DNA of 64,000 nt from a bacterium (GCA_021811185.1 JAJZPL010000012.1:1-64000); one strand, 5' to 3'. Positions 8,290 through 15,924 are shown, counted from the first letter of the stretch. Numbers and translations are program-made. The notes: generated by a model from the sequence alone, not told the origin.

Positions 8290-9234
8290 ATGACGGCAAC
8301 AGCGGCTCCCACTGGTATTTTTCCCAAATCGTTGTTTTTCGCCCTGTCGGTCTTTTGTTTTACCCCTTATGCCAGCCCGCCGCTGGCCCTGGCTCTGGGG
8401 CTGGGGCTGGCGCTTACTATAGGGCACCCGTACCGGACCCACAACAGCAGGGCGGTCAAATACCTGCTGCAGGCCTCGGTGGTGGGGCTCGGTTTCGGCA
8501 TGAACTTCGCCGAGGTGGTCAAAGCCGGCAGGACCGGGGTCGGCGTTACCGTGGTTTCCATAACGGCCACGCTGGCGGCCGGCGTGCTGCTCGGCAAACT
8601 CCTGTCCGTGAAACGCAATACCTCTTACCTTATAGCCTCCGGCACCGCCATCTGCGGCGGCAGCGCCATAGCGGCCATAGCCCCCATCCTGCAAGCGGAC
8701 GACCAGGAGATCTCGGTGGCGCTGGGGACCATCTTCATCCTGAACGCCGTGGCCCTGTTCATTTTCCCGCCCATAGGCCACGCGCTCTCCCTGACCCAGA
8801 CCCAGTTCGGGTTCTGGTCCGCCATAGCCATCCACGACACCAGTTCCGTGGTGGGGGCGGCGGCCCGGTACGGCGCGGAAGCGCTGAAGATAGCCACCAC
8901 GGTGAAACTGACCAGGGCGCTGTGGATAATCCCGCTGTCGCTGGCGGCCGCGCTGGCCGTAAAGAATAAAAGCGCGAAGGTCGCGGTGCCCTATTTCATC
9001 TTCGCCTTCGTGCTGGCCTCCATGGCCGTTACGGCCCTGCCGGTTTTTTCCGGCGCCTATGCCTTTATCGCGGACTACGCTAAAAAAGGCCTTACCTTCA
9101 CCCTGTTCCTCATAGGGGCCGGGCTTTCAAAGAAAACGATACAGCAGGTCGGGTTCCGGCCTATCCTGCAGGGCGTGGCCCTGTGGCTGCTGATCTCCGC
9201 GGGTTCGCTGCTGGCCATTAAAGGCGCGTTCTAG
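8290..9234 (+). CDS. YeiH-family membrane transporter (UPF0324, putative sulfate exporter)
   Basis: A 314-residue inner-membrane protein with about ten hydrophobic helices. The family hallmarks are visible: LLQASVVGLGFGMNF, the TAICGGSAIAAIAPIL segment, and the IAIHDTSSVVGAAARYG helix. YeiH proteins are annotated as sulfate or sulfonate exporters on thin evidence. Here the next genes are a sulfur-type ArsR regulator, TusA, Hdr-like proteins and DsrE2, so a role in moving a sulfur oxyanion is plausible inference. A 120-bp GC-rich leader with several possible hairpins precedes it, and nothing there matches a riboswitch I know. Confidence 0.85.
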   Translation: MTATAAPTGIFPKSLFFALSVFCFTPYASPPLALALGLGLALTIGHPYRTHNSRAVKYLLQASVVGLGFGMNFAEVVKAGRTGVGVTVVSITATLAAGVLLGKLLSVKRNTSYLIASGTAICGGSAIAAIAPILQADDQEISVALGTIFILNAVALFIFPPIGHALSLTQTQFGFWSAIAIHDTSSVVGAAARYGAEALKIATTVKLTRALWIIPLSLAAALAVKNKSAKVAVPYFIFAFVLASMAVTALPVFSGAYAFIADYAKKGLTFTLFLIGAGLSKKTIQQVGFRPILQGVALWLLISAGSLLAIKGAF

Positions 9235-9263
9235 CGCCCGCGCGGCCGCGGGCCGCCGCGGTG

Positions 9264-9293
9264 TTGACAACTAGTTTAGTATCTGCTAAACTA
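9264..9293 (+). promoter_or_regulatory. Promoter with overlapping palindromic operator for the ArsR-type gene
   Basis: TTGACA (9264-9269), a 17-bp spacer and TAAACT (9287-9292) form a near-ideal promoter. A perfect inverted repeat TAGTTTAG-N6-CTAAACTA (9272-9279 and 9286-9293) covers the spacer and -10 box, ideal for repression by the gene that starts 7 bp further on. Size and A/T character resemble BigR/YgaV operators. Confidence 0.8.
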
Positions 9294-9299
9294 CTATAC

Positions 9300-9602
9300 A
9301 TGAACAAAGCGGCGGCCGTAAAAGCGGATGGAATAGCGGGGATGCTTTCCTGCATTGCGCATCCCTCCCGCCTTCTGATAATATGTATGCTGTTGAAGAG
9401 GGAAATGTTCGTGCAGGAGCTGATAGAGAAGCTCGGCACGACCAAGGGGAACATCTCGCAGCATCTGCGCGTGCTCGCCGACCGGGAGCTGATCCAGAAG
9501 CGCCGCGACGGCAACCGCATCTTCTACAGCATCAAAGACCCCAAGCTGGCCGAACTTATAGCCAGGATAAAGAAACTTTATTGCCCGAATTTGGATATCT
9601 AA
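9300..9602 (+). CDS. ArsR-family repressor, BigR/SqrR/YgaV-like persulfide sensor
   Basis: A 100-residue winged-helix repressor. The track begins at 9261 inside the promoter; the ATG at 9300 is the sensible start. The recognition helix is GTTKGNISQHLRVLADREL and the wing RRDGNRIFYSI. It lacks the ELCVCDL metal box of ArsR proper. Instead it has C29 in helix 2 (RLLIICMLL) and C95 at the C-terminus (KKLYCPN), the two positions that form the di/polysulfide switch in BigR, SqrR and YgaV; C18 is extra. The operator palindrome in its own promoter implies autorepression. The downstream TusA/Hdr/DsrE2 genes make reactive sulfur the likely signal. Confidence 0.85.
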   Translation: MNKAAAVKADGIAGMLSCIAHPSRLLIICMLLKREMFVQELIEKLGTTKGNISQHLRVLADRELIQKRRDGNRIFYSIKDPKLAELIARIKKLYCPNLDI

Positions 9603-9620
9603 GTCGGTATGGAGGATACA

Positions 9621-9866
9621 ATGGACCTTGCAAACCTGAAAGCTGATAAGACCGTGGACGCGCGTTCGATGGCCTGCCCCGGGCCCCTGCTGGAAGCCAA
9701 GAAAGGCATAGGCGGCATTACCGTGGGCCAGGTGCTGGAGATCCAGTCCGGCGACAAGGGCAGCCGCGAGGACATCCCCGCCTGGTGCGCCAAGACCGGC
9801 CACGAGTACCTGGGCGTGGCGGAGCACGACGGCTACGAGAGCCTTTTCGTAAGGCGCAAGAAATAA
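9621..9866 (+). CDS. TusA-family sulfur carrier protein
   Basis: An 81-residue cytoplasmic protein with the SirA/TusA signature: DARSMACPGPLLEAKKGI holds the active Cys in CPGP, which carries persulfide sulfur. The fold continues with the VLEIQSGDKGSREDIPAWC strand-helix and ends FVRRKK. I prefer the ATG at 9621 to 9609 because GGAGG (9611-9615) sits 5 nt before it. The extra C in PAWC is common in DsrE-linked TusA proteins. It follows the repressor by 18 bp and is separated from the Hdr-like genes by a structured repeat element. Its probable partner is DsrE2 at the end of the cluster. Confidence 0.9.
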   Translation: MDLANLKADKTVDARSMACPGPLLEAKKGIGGITVGQVLEIQSGDKGSREDIPAWCAKTGHEYLGVAEHDGYESLFVRRKK

Positions 9867-9900
9867 TAAGCGATATTTTTGGCCGCATGCGGTGAGCCCA

Positions 9901-10037
9901 GGTGGTGGCCAGGGGGACCGGGTTAGCAAAAGCCTCGCGCAGGCCCGAGCTTACGCAAGCGCGAGGGCCGAGTGAAGCAGGCGCGAGCACGGTGTGCGAG
10001 ACGCCGGTTTTGCGTTCCGGTCCCCCTGGCCGCCGCC
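9901..10037 (+). repeat. Structured intergenic element, copy A
   Basis: A ~137-bp element fills the gap between tusA and the FlpD-like gene. The outer arms GGCCAGGGGGACCGG (9907-9921) and its complement (10017-10031) pair perfectly, and G-U pairs extend the stem by six more positions. Inside are a GGCCC/GGGCC stem around GCTT-ACGC-AAGC, the box GGCCGAGTGA, and a GCAC-GGT-GTGC hairpin (9987-9997). The same inner parts, with different but again perfectly complementary outer arms, occur at 31023-31152. It may act as RNA, as a mobile palindrome, or both. Confidence 0.75.
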
Positions 10038-10050
10038 GGCCTAAAGTTGA

Positions 10051-10449
10051 ATGAAAATGTCTAAAAAAATACTGATCATAACCACTATCTCCAGTTCCTA
10101 CCCGGGCGCCAACGCCGTGGGGCAGGCGCACCTGGCCTATTCGCCGGACACCTACGTGCTGCGCGTGCCGGACCCCGTGATGTTCCCCGAGGACTTCTAC
10201 CTTAAGGCCTTCTCCAAGGGGATCGGCGGCATTATAATCATGTCGTCCGGTTCGGACTGTCCCTACGAGGGCGCCTACGAGAAGCTTTCCAAACGCGTGC
10301 AGGGCGTGTACGGCAAAATGAAGGAGCTGAATATCCCGATAAACCGCCTGAAGCTCACCACCATCTGCACGGTGTGCGTGGCGGCTTTCGTTAAGGAAGT
10401 GAAGGACATGCAGGAAAATCTCAACAAGCTGGAAGTGGCCAAGCCATGA
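10051..10449 (+). CDS. FlpD/MvhD-like protein lacking usual Fe-S ligands
   Basis: This 132-residue protein aligns by eye with the MvhD/FlpD family (hydrogenase-Hdr linker, also the C-terminal part of QmoB): KKILIITTISSSYPGANAVGQ, then VLRVPDPVMFPEDFYLKAFSKG and SDCPYEGAYEKLSKRV. Normal members carry a CC-x-x-C near the N-terminus and a C-x4-C loop. Here the first set is absent and only C70 remains in the second, with C106/C109 (CTVC) downstream. It therefore probably does not hold the usual [2Fe-2S] cluster and may be a structural subunit. Starts at 10051 or 10057 are both possible. The stop overlaps the start of the HdrA/QmoA-like gene (ATGA). Confidence 0.7.
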   Translation: MKMSKKILIITTISSSYPGANAVGQAHLAYSPDTYVLRVPDPVMFPEDFYLKAFSKGIGGIIIMSSGSDCPYEGAYEKLSKRVQGVYGKMKELNIPINRLKLTTICTVCVAAFVKEVKDMQENLNKLEVAKP

Positions 10450-11744
10450 GCGAAAACAAGATCATTCAAACTGACACACTAATAATCGGGGCCGGGATCG
10501 CCGGCATGCAGACCGCGCTGGACCTGGCCGACAACGGCAAGCAGGTGCTGATCGTGGAGAAAAGCCCCAGCATCGGCGGCAAGATGATCAGCCTGAGCAA
10601 GGTGTTCCCGACCTTGGATTGCGCCAGCTGCATCACCACCCCGCGCATGGCGGCCGTGTCCCACCACAAGGGCATCAAGGCCTTCACCTATTGCGAAGTA
10701 AAGTCGGTGAAAAAAGAGGGCGGCCTGTTCACCGCCGAGATAGTCAAGCTGCCGCGCTATATCAACGAAGAGGCCTGCATAAGCTGCAAGCGCTGCGAAG
10801 AGGCCTGCCCCGTGCTGGTCAAGGACGAGTTCGAGCGCGACCTGGGCGCCCGCAAGGCCATCTCTATCCCTTTCACCAACGCCATCCCGCAGTACCCGGT
10901 GCTGCACATGGAGAACTGCATAGCCTGCGGCGCCTGCTCCAGGGTCTGCCCCACCAAGTGCATAGATTATCTGCAGGAGCCCGAGTATTACACCGTAAAG
11001 GCCAAGACCGTGGTGCTGGCCACCGGCTACGAAATAACCCCGATGGACGCCAAGAAGCAGTACGGCGCCGGCCAGCTGGTCAACGTGATCTCCCCGCTGC
11101 AGGCCGAAAGGCTGCTGGCCCCGCACAGCCCCTTCGGCAAAGTGGTGCGCCCTTCCGACGGCAAGATCCCCGATTCCATAGCTTTCGTGCAGTGCGCGGG
11201 TTCGCGCGACAAAAGCATAGGCGTGCCCTACTGCTCGCGCGTCTGCTGCATGTATTCCATCAAGCAGGCGCAGCTGCTGTCGGGCTCGCTGCCGCTGGCC
11301 GACATCACCGTCTACTACATGGACATCCGGGCCTTCGGCAAGGGCTACGAGCAGTTCTTCCAGAACGCCAAGGCCATGGGCATAAACTTCGTGAAGGCCA
11401 AGGTGGCCAGGATCACCGAGGGCGAAGACCACGACCTGGTGCTGCGCATCGAGCGGCAGGAGGGGACTTCCGCCCCAGAAGAAGTAAAGCACGACCTGGT
11501 GATCCTCTCGCAGGGCACCAAGCCCGCCTACCTCGGAGCCCCCGAGCAGTGCGAAGGCGTAAAGCTCGGCGACTATAACTTCATCAACACACCGGCGCTG
11601 CCTTTCGCCCCGAACCTGACCGACAGCGAAGGCCTGTTCGTGGCCGGCGCGGCCTCCTCGCCCAAAGACATCGTGGACACGGTGCAGGACGCCGGGTCCG
11701 CCGCCATGGAAGCCTTGAATTATATGAAGGGGAAAGGTTTTTAA
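10446..11744 (+). CDS. HdrA/QmoA-like FAD iron-sulfur oxidoreductase
   Basis: A 432-residue flavoprotein of the HdrA family. The N-terminal Rossmann fold is IIGAGIAGMQTALDLADNG, followed by FPTLDCASCITTPRM. Two ferredoxin motifs follow, CISCKRCEEACP and CIACGACSRVCP. The HdrA cluster signature VQCAGSRDKSIG..YCSRVCC comes next, and the C-terminus closes the FAD site (GLFVAGAASSPKDIVDTVQDAGSAAMEAL). It lacks the N-terminal HdrA domain, and its length and the AFVQCAGSRD..YCS.VCC run resemble QmoA, which feeds electrons between quinone and APS reductase. It is cytoplasmic and is likely to form a complex with the next HdrA and the membrane subunit. Confidence 0.88.
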   Translation: MSENKIIQTDTLIIGAGIAGMQTALDLADNGKQVLIVEKSPSIGGKMISLSKVFPTLDCASCITTPRMAAVSHHKGIKAFTYCEVKSVKKEGGLFTAEIVKLPRYINEEACISCKRCEEACPVLVKDEFERDLGARKAISIPFTNAIPQYPVLHMENCIACGACSRVCPTKCIDYLQEPEYYTVKAKTVVLATGYEITPMDAKKQYGAGQLVNVISPLQAERLLAPHSPFGKVVRPSDGKIPDSIAFVQCAGSRDKSIGVPYCSRVCCMYSIKQAQLLSGSLPLADITVYYMDIRAFGKGYEQFFQNAKAMGINFVKAKVARITEGEDHDLVLRIERQEGTSAPEEVKHDLVILSQGTKPAYLGAPEQCEGVKLGDYNFINTPALPFAPNLTDSEGLFVAGAASSPKDIVDTVQDAGSAAMEALNYMKGKGF

Positions 11745-11745
11745 T

Positions 11746-13521
11746 ATGACCCAGGAAACCGATTCGCAGGATCCGCACCGCAACGAGCCCCGCGTGGGCG
11801 TTTATATCTGCCACTGCGGCGGCAACATCTCCGACGTGGTGGACGTGGAGGCGGTCACCAAGGCCGTCGAGTCCTACCCCGGCGTGGTGCTGGCGAAGAA
11901 CTACATCTTCATGTGTTCCTCCACCGGCCAGGGGCTGATCGAGGACGACATAAAGACCAAGGGCGTGAACCGCGTGGTGGTTTCCGCCTGCGCCCCCGCC
12001 CTGCACGAGCTCACCTTCCGCGGGGCGCTGCAGCGCGCCGGCCTGAACCCCTACCTGTACGAGCACGTGAACATCCGCGAGCAGGACAGCTGGGTGCACA
12101 AGCAGGACAAAAAGGGCGCCACCGAAAAGGCCATAAAGCTCACGCTGGCCGCCATCGAGAAGATCTCCCGCCAGCAGGAACTGACCCCCATCCGGGTTAA
12201 CTCCGAAAAATCCGCCGCCGTAATAGGCGCGGGCCCCGCCGGCATGAACGCCGCGCTGGCGCTTTCGGCCAACGGGCTTAAAGTGTTCCTGGTGGAAAAG
12301 GATAAAGAGCCCGGCGGCAACCTTAAGGCGCTGGGCAGAATTTACACCACGGGCCGCGAGGCCGGCGAACTGGTCAAGGAGCTGGTTACCAGGGTAAAAG
12401 CCGACCGCAACATAGAACTGCTCACCGGGACCGTGGTGGAGAGCGTGAGCGGCTACGTCGGCCAGTTCAGCCTCAAGCTGAAGCAGGACGGCGGGGCGGA
12501 GCGCTCGCTCAAGACCGGCGCGCTCATCCTCACCACCGGCTTCAAGGCCTACGAGCCTTACAACGGCGAATTCTCCTACGGCGCGGACAAGCGGGTGCTC
12601 ACGCTGCCCGAGTTCAACGAGAAAATGAAGGCCCCGGGCGCGGCCGAATATTTCCGGAACATAAAAGCCGTTTCCTTCATTCATTGCGTAGGCTCGCGCC
12701 AGACCGAGGGCCTGCACAAGCCGCAGGCCGACGGCAAGGTGAACGCTTACTGCTCCAGGATCTGCTGCACCTCCGCGCTGCACGCCATGCAGGGCATGCT
12801 GGAGAAATATCCGCACATCCAGGCTTACGACTATTACAAGGACATCAGGACCTACGGCCTGAAGCACGAGGAGATCTACGAGGACCTGAGCAAGAAAGGC
12901 GCGATCTTCTTCCGCTACCCCGACGACGCCCTGCCCGAGGTGAAGGCGGCGGACGACGGCCGCCTGAGCGTGAAGGTGAAGGACATCCTCACCTGGAACG
13001 AGGAGGTGGAAGCCTCCTGCGACCTGCTGGTGCTCGCCACCGGGGTCATGCCCAACGCCATTCCCGGCCTGGTGAATTCGCTCAAGCTCCCCATCGGTTC
13101 CGACAGGTTCCTGCTGGAGGCGCACCCGAAGCTCCGCCCGGTGGAGATCCCCAACATGGGCATCTTCATAGCTGGCGGCGCCCAGGCGCCCATGGACGCG
13201 CAGGAAGCGGCTACCGGCGCCAAGGCCGCCTCGGCCAAGGCCTCCCTGCTGCTTTCCACCGAGCACATCCTGCTGGACCCGTTCGTGGCCAAGGTCGATC
13301 CCGACCTGTGCGACGGCTGCGAAAAATGCGTGACGGAATGCCTGTACGCCGGGGCTATAGTTATGAAAGACACCCCCAAGGGCCGCAAGGCCGAGGTGCT
13401 GGAAGCCCTGTGCAAGGGCTGCGGCGCCTGCGCCGCCGTCTGCCCCAGGCGGGCCATCAACGTGTCCGGCTATTCGCTGGACCAGCTCGACGCCATGGTG
13501 GAAGCCATAGCAAAGGAATAA
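11746..13521 (+). CDS. Full-length HdrA-like FAD iron-sulfur protein
   Basis: A 591-residue protein with the complete HdrA order. The N-terminal domain is VGVYICHCGGNISDVVDVE, with MCSSTGQ and VSACAPALHELTF. The FAD fold is AAVIGAGPAGMNAALALSANG. The HdrA cluster signature is IHCVGSRQTEG..YCSRICC, and the C-terminal 2[4Fe-4S] ferredoxin has LCDGCEKCVTEC and CKGCGACAAVCP. The family can bifurcate electrons at FAD in methanogen and clostridial complexes. HdrB (CCG domains) is absent from the locus, so classic heterodisulfide chemistry is not supported. It starts 1 bp after the previous stop. QmoB has the same core plus an MvhD tail, and here that part is the separate gene at 10051. Confidence 0.9.
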   Translation: MTQETDSQDPHRNEPRVGVYICHCGGNISDVVDVEAVTKAVESYPGVVLAKNYIFMCSSTGQGLIEDDIKTKGVNRVVVSACAPALHELTFRGALQRAGLNPYLYEHVNIREQDSWVHKQDKKGATEKAIKLTLAAIEKISRQQELTPIRVNSEKSAAVIGAGPAGMNAALALSANGLKVFLVEKDKEPGGNLKALGRIYTTGREAGELVKELVTRVKADRNIELLTGTVVESVSGYVGQFSLKLKQDGGAERSLKTGALILTTGFKAYEPYNGEFSYGADKRVLTLPEFNEKMKAPGAAEYFRNIKAVSFIHCVGSRQTEGLHKPQADGKVNAYCSRICCTSALHAMQGMLEKYPHIQAYDYYKDIRTYGLKHEEIYEDLSKKGAIFFRYPDDALPEVKAADDGRLSVKVKDILTWNEEVEASCDLLVLATGVMPNAIPGLVNSLKLPIGSDRFLLEAHPKLRPVEIPNMGIFIAGGAQAPMDAQEAATGAKAASAKASLLLSTEHILLDPFVAKVDPDLCDGCEKCVTECLYAGAIVMKDTPKGRKAEVLEALCKGCGACAAVCPRRAINVSGYSLDQLDAMVEAIAKE

Positions 13522-13525
13522 GAAA

Positions 13526-13807
13526 ATGGCAGAGACTACGAATTACGCCGAACAGCTGAAAGCCCTGAAGCAGAAACACCCGCCTACGCCCGAACTTATG
13601 GCGGAGGTGAAGGAACAGAACAAGGCCAAGGCGGCCATCCTGGCCGCCATAGCCGCGGAGGCCAAGACCGTGCCCCAGATCGCCAAGGAGACCGGCCTGG
13701 ACGCCGCGGTGGTGCTGTGGTTCATGGCCGGGCTCAAGAAATACGGCTTCGTTTCCGACGAAGGCAAGAAAGGCAGCTATTACACCTATAAAAAGAAGGT
13801 GGCTTAA
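13526..13807 (+). CDS. Small winged-helix-like protein in the Hdr cluster
   Basis: A 93-residue protein: a charged N-terminal helix (~1-40, NYAEQLKALKQKH) followed by a compact helix-turn-helix-like region AKTVPQIAKETGLDAAVVLWFMAGLKKYGFVSDEG and a wing GSYYTYKKK. It has no Cys, so it is not an electron carrier. Its tight position (4 bp after HdrA, 1 bp before the membrane subunit) argues for a structural or assembly role in the complex rather than an independent transcription factor. I cannot assign a family name. Confidence 0.7.
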   Translation: MAETTNYAEQLKALKQKHPPTPELMAEVKEQNKAKAAILAAIAAEAKTVPQIAKETGLDAAVVLWFMAGLKKYGFVSDEGKKGSYYTYKKKVA

Positions 13808-13808
13808 C

Positions 13809-14915
13809 GTGAGCATCAAGGTAAACCCCGACCTCCTCAAAGAAATCAAGAAGTACGGCGCTTTCGACATTTCCGCCTGCTTCAACTGCGGCAACTGCAC
13901 CGCCGTGTGCCCGCTCGCGAAAGAAGACGCCTCCTTCCCGCGCCGCCTGATCCGGCAGGGCAGCCTGGGCGTGGAAACGGCCGTGGCCTCCGCCATAGAG
14001 CCGTGGCATTGCTACTATTGCGGCGAGTGCTCCGCCACCTGCCCGCGCGAGGCCCAGCCCGGCGAGTACATGATGGCGCTGCGCCGCTACCTCATCGCCA
14101 AATACGACATCACCGGCCTGTCCAAGTTCTTCTACAAGACCGGCTGGCTGCAGACCTGGCTTACGGCCGGCCTGTTCGCCGGGGTGCTGTGGCTGTACAA
14201 TTCCTACACCGGCGACTTCGGCGCGCTGGCGGGCAAGATCGAGATGGCCTTCCCGGTGTACGTTACCATCGCGCTGGGCGGCTATGTACTGAACATGTAC
14301 CGCCACGCCATCGTGAAGCCGCTCGGCGGCATAAAGGCCACGTTCAAGCCCGCGCATATCATAGAGACCTTCATCCACGGCTTCACGCAGAAGAACATCA
14401 ACGGCTGCGAAGAGCCCGACCTGGTGCGCTGGATCTCGCACCTGCTGGTGATGAGCGGCTACACGCTTACGCTGGTGATCTCCAACCTGCACCTGCTCGA
14501 GCCGCTGAACAAGCAGTACGGCTTGTTCAGCCCGGTCAGCCTGCTGGTGTGGTACGCCGGGCTCGCGATCATCGTGGGCGGCGGCTCTATGTCGCTCAGG
14601 CGCGTGTTCAAGAGCGCGGAGTCGTCCAAATTCTCCCACCCGAGCGACTGGCTGTTCGTCATCATGATGTTCCTGATCGGCGCCAGCATGCTGGCCACGC
14701 AGTTCGTGAACGTCACGCAGGGCCCGGCCTCGCCGCTGCTCGGCACGCTGTACCGCGTGAACATCGCCATCGAGACGGTCTGGATCATTTTGGTGGTGCC
14801 CTTCACCAAGTGGATACATATCTTCTTCCGCCCGCTGGCGGTCTACTTCCAGCGCGTTAAACAGGAAGACGCGGCCGGCACGGCCTTCACGCTTAAGTTC
14901 GGGGGGGCGAAGTGA
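13809..14915 (+). CDS. QmoC-like membrane subunit (HdrC ferredoxin + cytochrome b-type domain)
   Basis: This 368-residue fusion begins with an HdrC-type ferredoxin holding two clusters: CFNCGNCTAVCP (~24-35) and CYYCGECSATCP (~71-82). From ~115 on it has about five to six transmembrane helices with several His residues suited to heme b, as in HdrE/NarI and QmoC. This subunit should connect the cytoplasmic HdrA-like flavoproteins to menaquinone in the inner membrane. The GTG start at 13809 follows TAAC directly. The stop overlaps the GTG of the next gene. Together with the two HdrA-like subunits it makes a complete Qmo-like set, though no APS reductase is seen in the window. Confidence 0.88.
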   Translation: MSIKVNPDLLKEIKKYGAFDISACFNCGNCTAVCPLAKEDASFPRRLIRQGSLGVETAVASAIEPWHCYYCGECSATCPREAQPGEYMMALRRYLIAKYDITGLSKFFYKTGWLQTWLTAGLFAGVLWLYNSYTGDFGALAGKIEMAFPVYVTIALGGYVLNMYRHAIVKPLGGIKATFKPAHIIETFIHGFTQKNINGCEEPDLVRWISHLLVMSGYTLTLVISNLHLLEPLNKQYGLFSPVSLLVWYAGLAIIVGGGSMSLRRVFKSAESSKFSHPSDWLFVIMMFLIGASMLATQFVNVTQGPASPLLGTLYRVNIAIETVWIILVVPFTKWIHIFFRPLAVYFQRVKQEDAAGTAFTLKFGGAK

Positions 14916-15244
14916 AGAAAGCGGGAATAATACGCTGCCGGCAGACCGAGGATATCTGCCCCGGCACTACGGACTTTAAATTCGCCCAGTTGGGCAAGGG
15001 CGCTTTCGCGGAGACGGGGCCGGTAGAGATAGTCGGTTTCGTTTCCTGCGGCGGCTGCCCCGGCAAGCGGGCCGTGATCCGCGCGGAAGAACTGGCGGCG
15101 CGCGGCGCGGAGGTGATAGCCCTGGCCTCGTGCGTGAAGAACGGCAACCCGCTGTGCTTCCCCTGCCCGCACGCCGACACCATGAAAGTGGCGATAGAGA
15201 AGAAGCTCGGAGATAAAGTGAAAATTCTGGATTATACGCACTAA
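14912..15244 (+). CDS. CGGC-domain protein
   Basis: A 110-residue, Cys-rich protein starting at a GTG that overlaps the previous stop. It shows GIIRCRQTEDICPG, the name-giving SCGGCPGKRAV motif, and ASCVKNGNPLCFPCPH. Eight conserved Cys suggest metal or Fe-S binding. The CGGC family is of unknown function and common in anaerobes. Placement between the membrane subunit and DsrE2 suggests work on the same sulfur/redox pathway. Confidence 0.85.
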   Translation: MKKAGIIRCRQTEDICPGTTDFKFAQLGKGAFAETGPVEIVGFVSCGGCPGKRAVIRAEELAARGAEVIALASCVKNGNPLCFPCPHADTMKVAIEKKLGDKVKILDYTH

Positions 15245-15255
15245 AGGAAAATAAT

Positions 15256-15807
15256 ATGGCTGACATCAAAGAACTGGAAGCGCAGATAGCGGCCCTTAAA
15301 GCCGACGTGGACACCCTCAAGGCCAACGCGCCCGAGGACAAGCTCTCGATGGTCGTCATGAGCGGGGACATGGACAAGCTCCTGGCCTCCTTCATCATAG
15401 CCACCGGCGCGGCCGCCATGTTCGAGAAGGTAGTGATGTTCTTCACCTTCTGGTCCATCCCGGCGCTGAAGGATCCCAACAAGACCGTTTCCAAGGACAC
15501 GGTCTCCAAGATGTTCGAGCTTATGCTCCCCAACGGCGCTGACGGCACCAAGCTGTCCCAGATGAACATGGGCGGCATGGGCAAGGCCATGATAAAGTCC
15601 ATCATGAAGAAGCACAACGTGATGACCCTCGGCCAGCTTATGAAGGTGGCGGCGGATTCGGGCGTGGAGATCTACGTCTGCCAGATGAGCATGGACCTGA
15701 TGGGCTACAAGATGGAAGAATTGATAGACTATCCCAACCTCAAGAGCGCGGGCGTGGCCAAGTTCCTGGCCGAAGCCGGCACCAGCAAGTCGTCGCTGTT
15801 CATTTAG
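15256..15807 (+). CDS. DsrE2-like sulfurtransferase (DsrE/F superfamily)
   Basis: The 183-residue protein starts with a coiled helix (ELEAQIAALKADVDTLKAN), then the DsrE2 core: LSMVVMSGDMDKLLASFIIATGAAAM, VVMFFTFWSIPAL, LSQMNMGGMGKAMIKSIMKKHNV, and the active Cys in GVEIYVCQMSMDLMGYKMEEL. DsrE2/DsrE3 proteins exchange persulfide sulfur with TusA, and tusA is the first gene of this cluster. GGAAAAT lies before the ATG. A strong terminator follows, so this is the last gene of the operon. Confidence 0.9.
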   Translation: MADIKELEAQIAALKADVDTLKANAPEDKLSMVVMSGDMDKLLASFIIATGAAAMFEKVVMFFTFWSIPALKDPNKTVSKDTVSKMFELMLPNGADGTKLSQMNMGGMGKAMIKSIMKKHNVMTLGQLMKVAADSGVEIYVCQMSMDLMGYKMEELIDYPNLKSAGVAKFLAEAGTSKSSLFI

Positions 15808-15829
15808 GCGCGGCGGCGGTAAAATTCGG

Positions 15830-15875
15830 GCGGGCGTTATAAGAAGCATTATAACGCCCGCTTATATTTATATAA
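15830..15875 (+). terminator. Terminator of the tusA-hdr-dsrE2 operon
   Basis: A 13-bp perfect stem GCGGGCGTTATAA/TTATAACGCCCGC (15830-15842 and 15849-15861) is followed by a T/A-rich stretch TTATATTTATATAAT. The U-tract is imperfect, but the stem is strong. Confidence 0.75.
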
Positions 15876-15924
15876 TAGTTACATAAGCATAGGCCGTCCG
15901 CGTGCTTAAATAACAGGAGGCAAA

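Noticed and set aside
10366-10380. GCACGGTGTGCG match to the structured element inside the FlpD-like gene
   Set aside because: It is only the 12-nt box without the rest of the element and lies in coding sequence for TVCVA; taken as chance.
10479-13266. Minus-strand ORFs of 434 and 560 residues across the Hdr genes
   Set aside because: They are antisense shadows of well-supported Fe-S flavoproteins.
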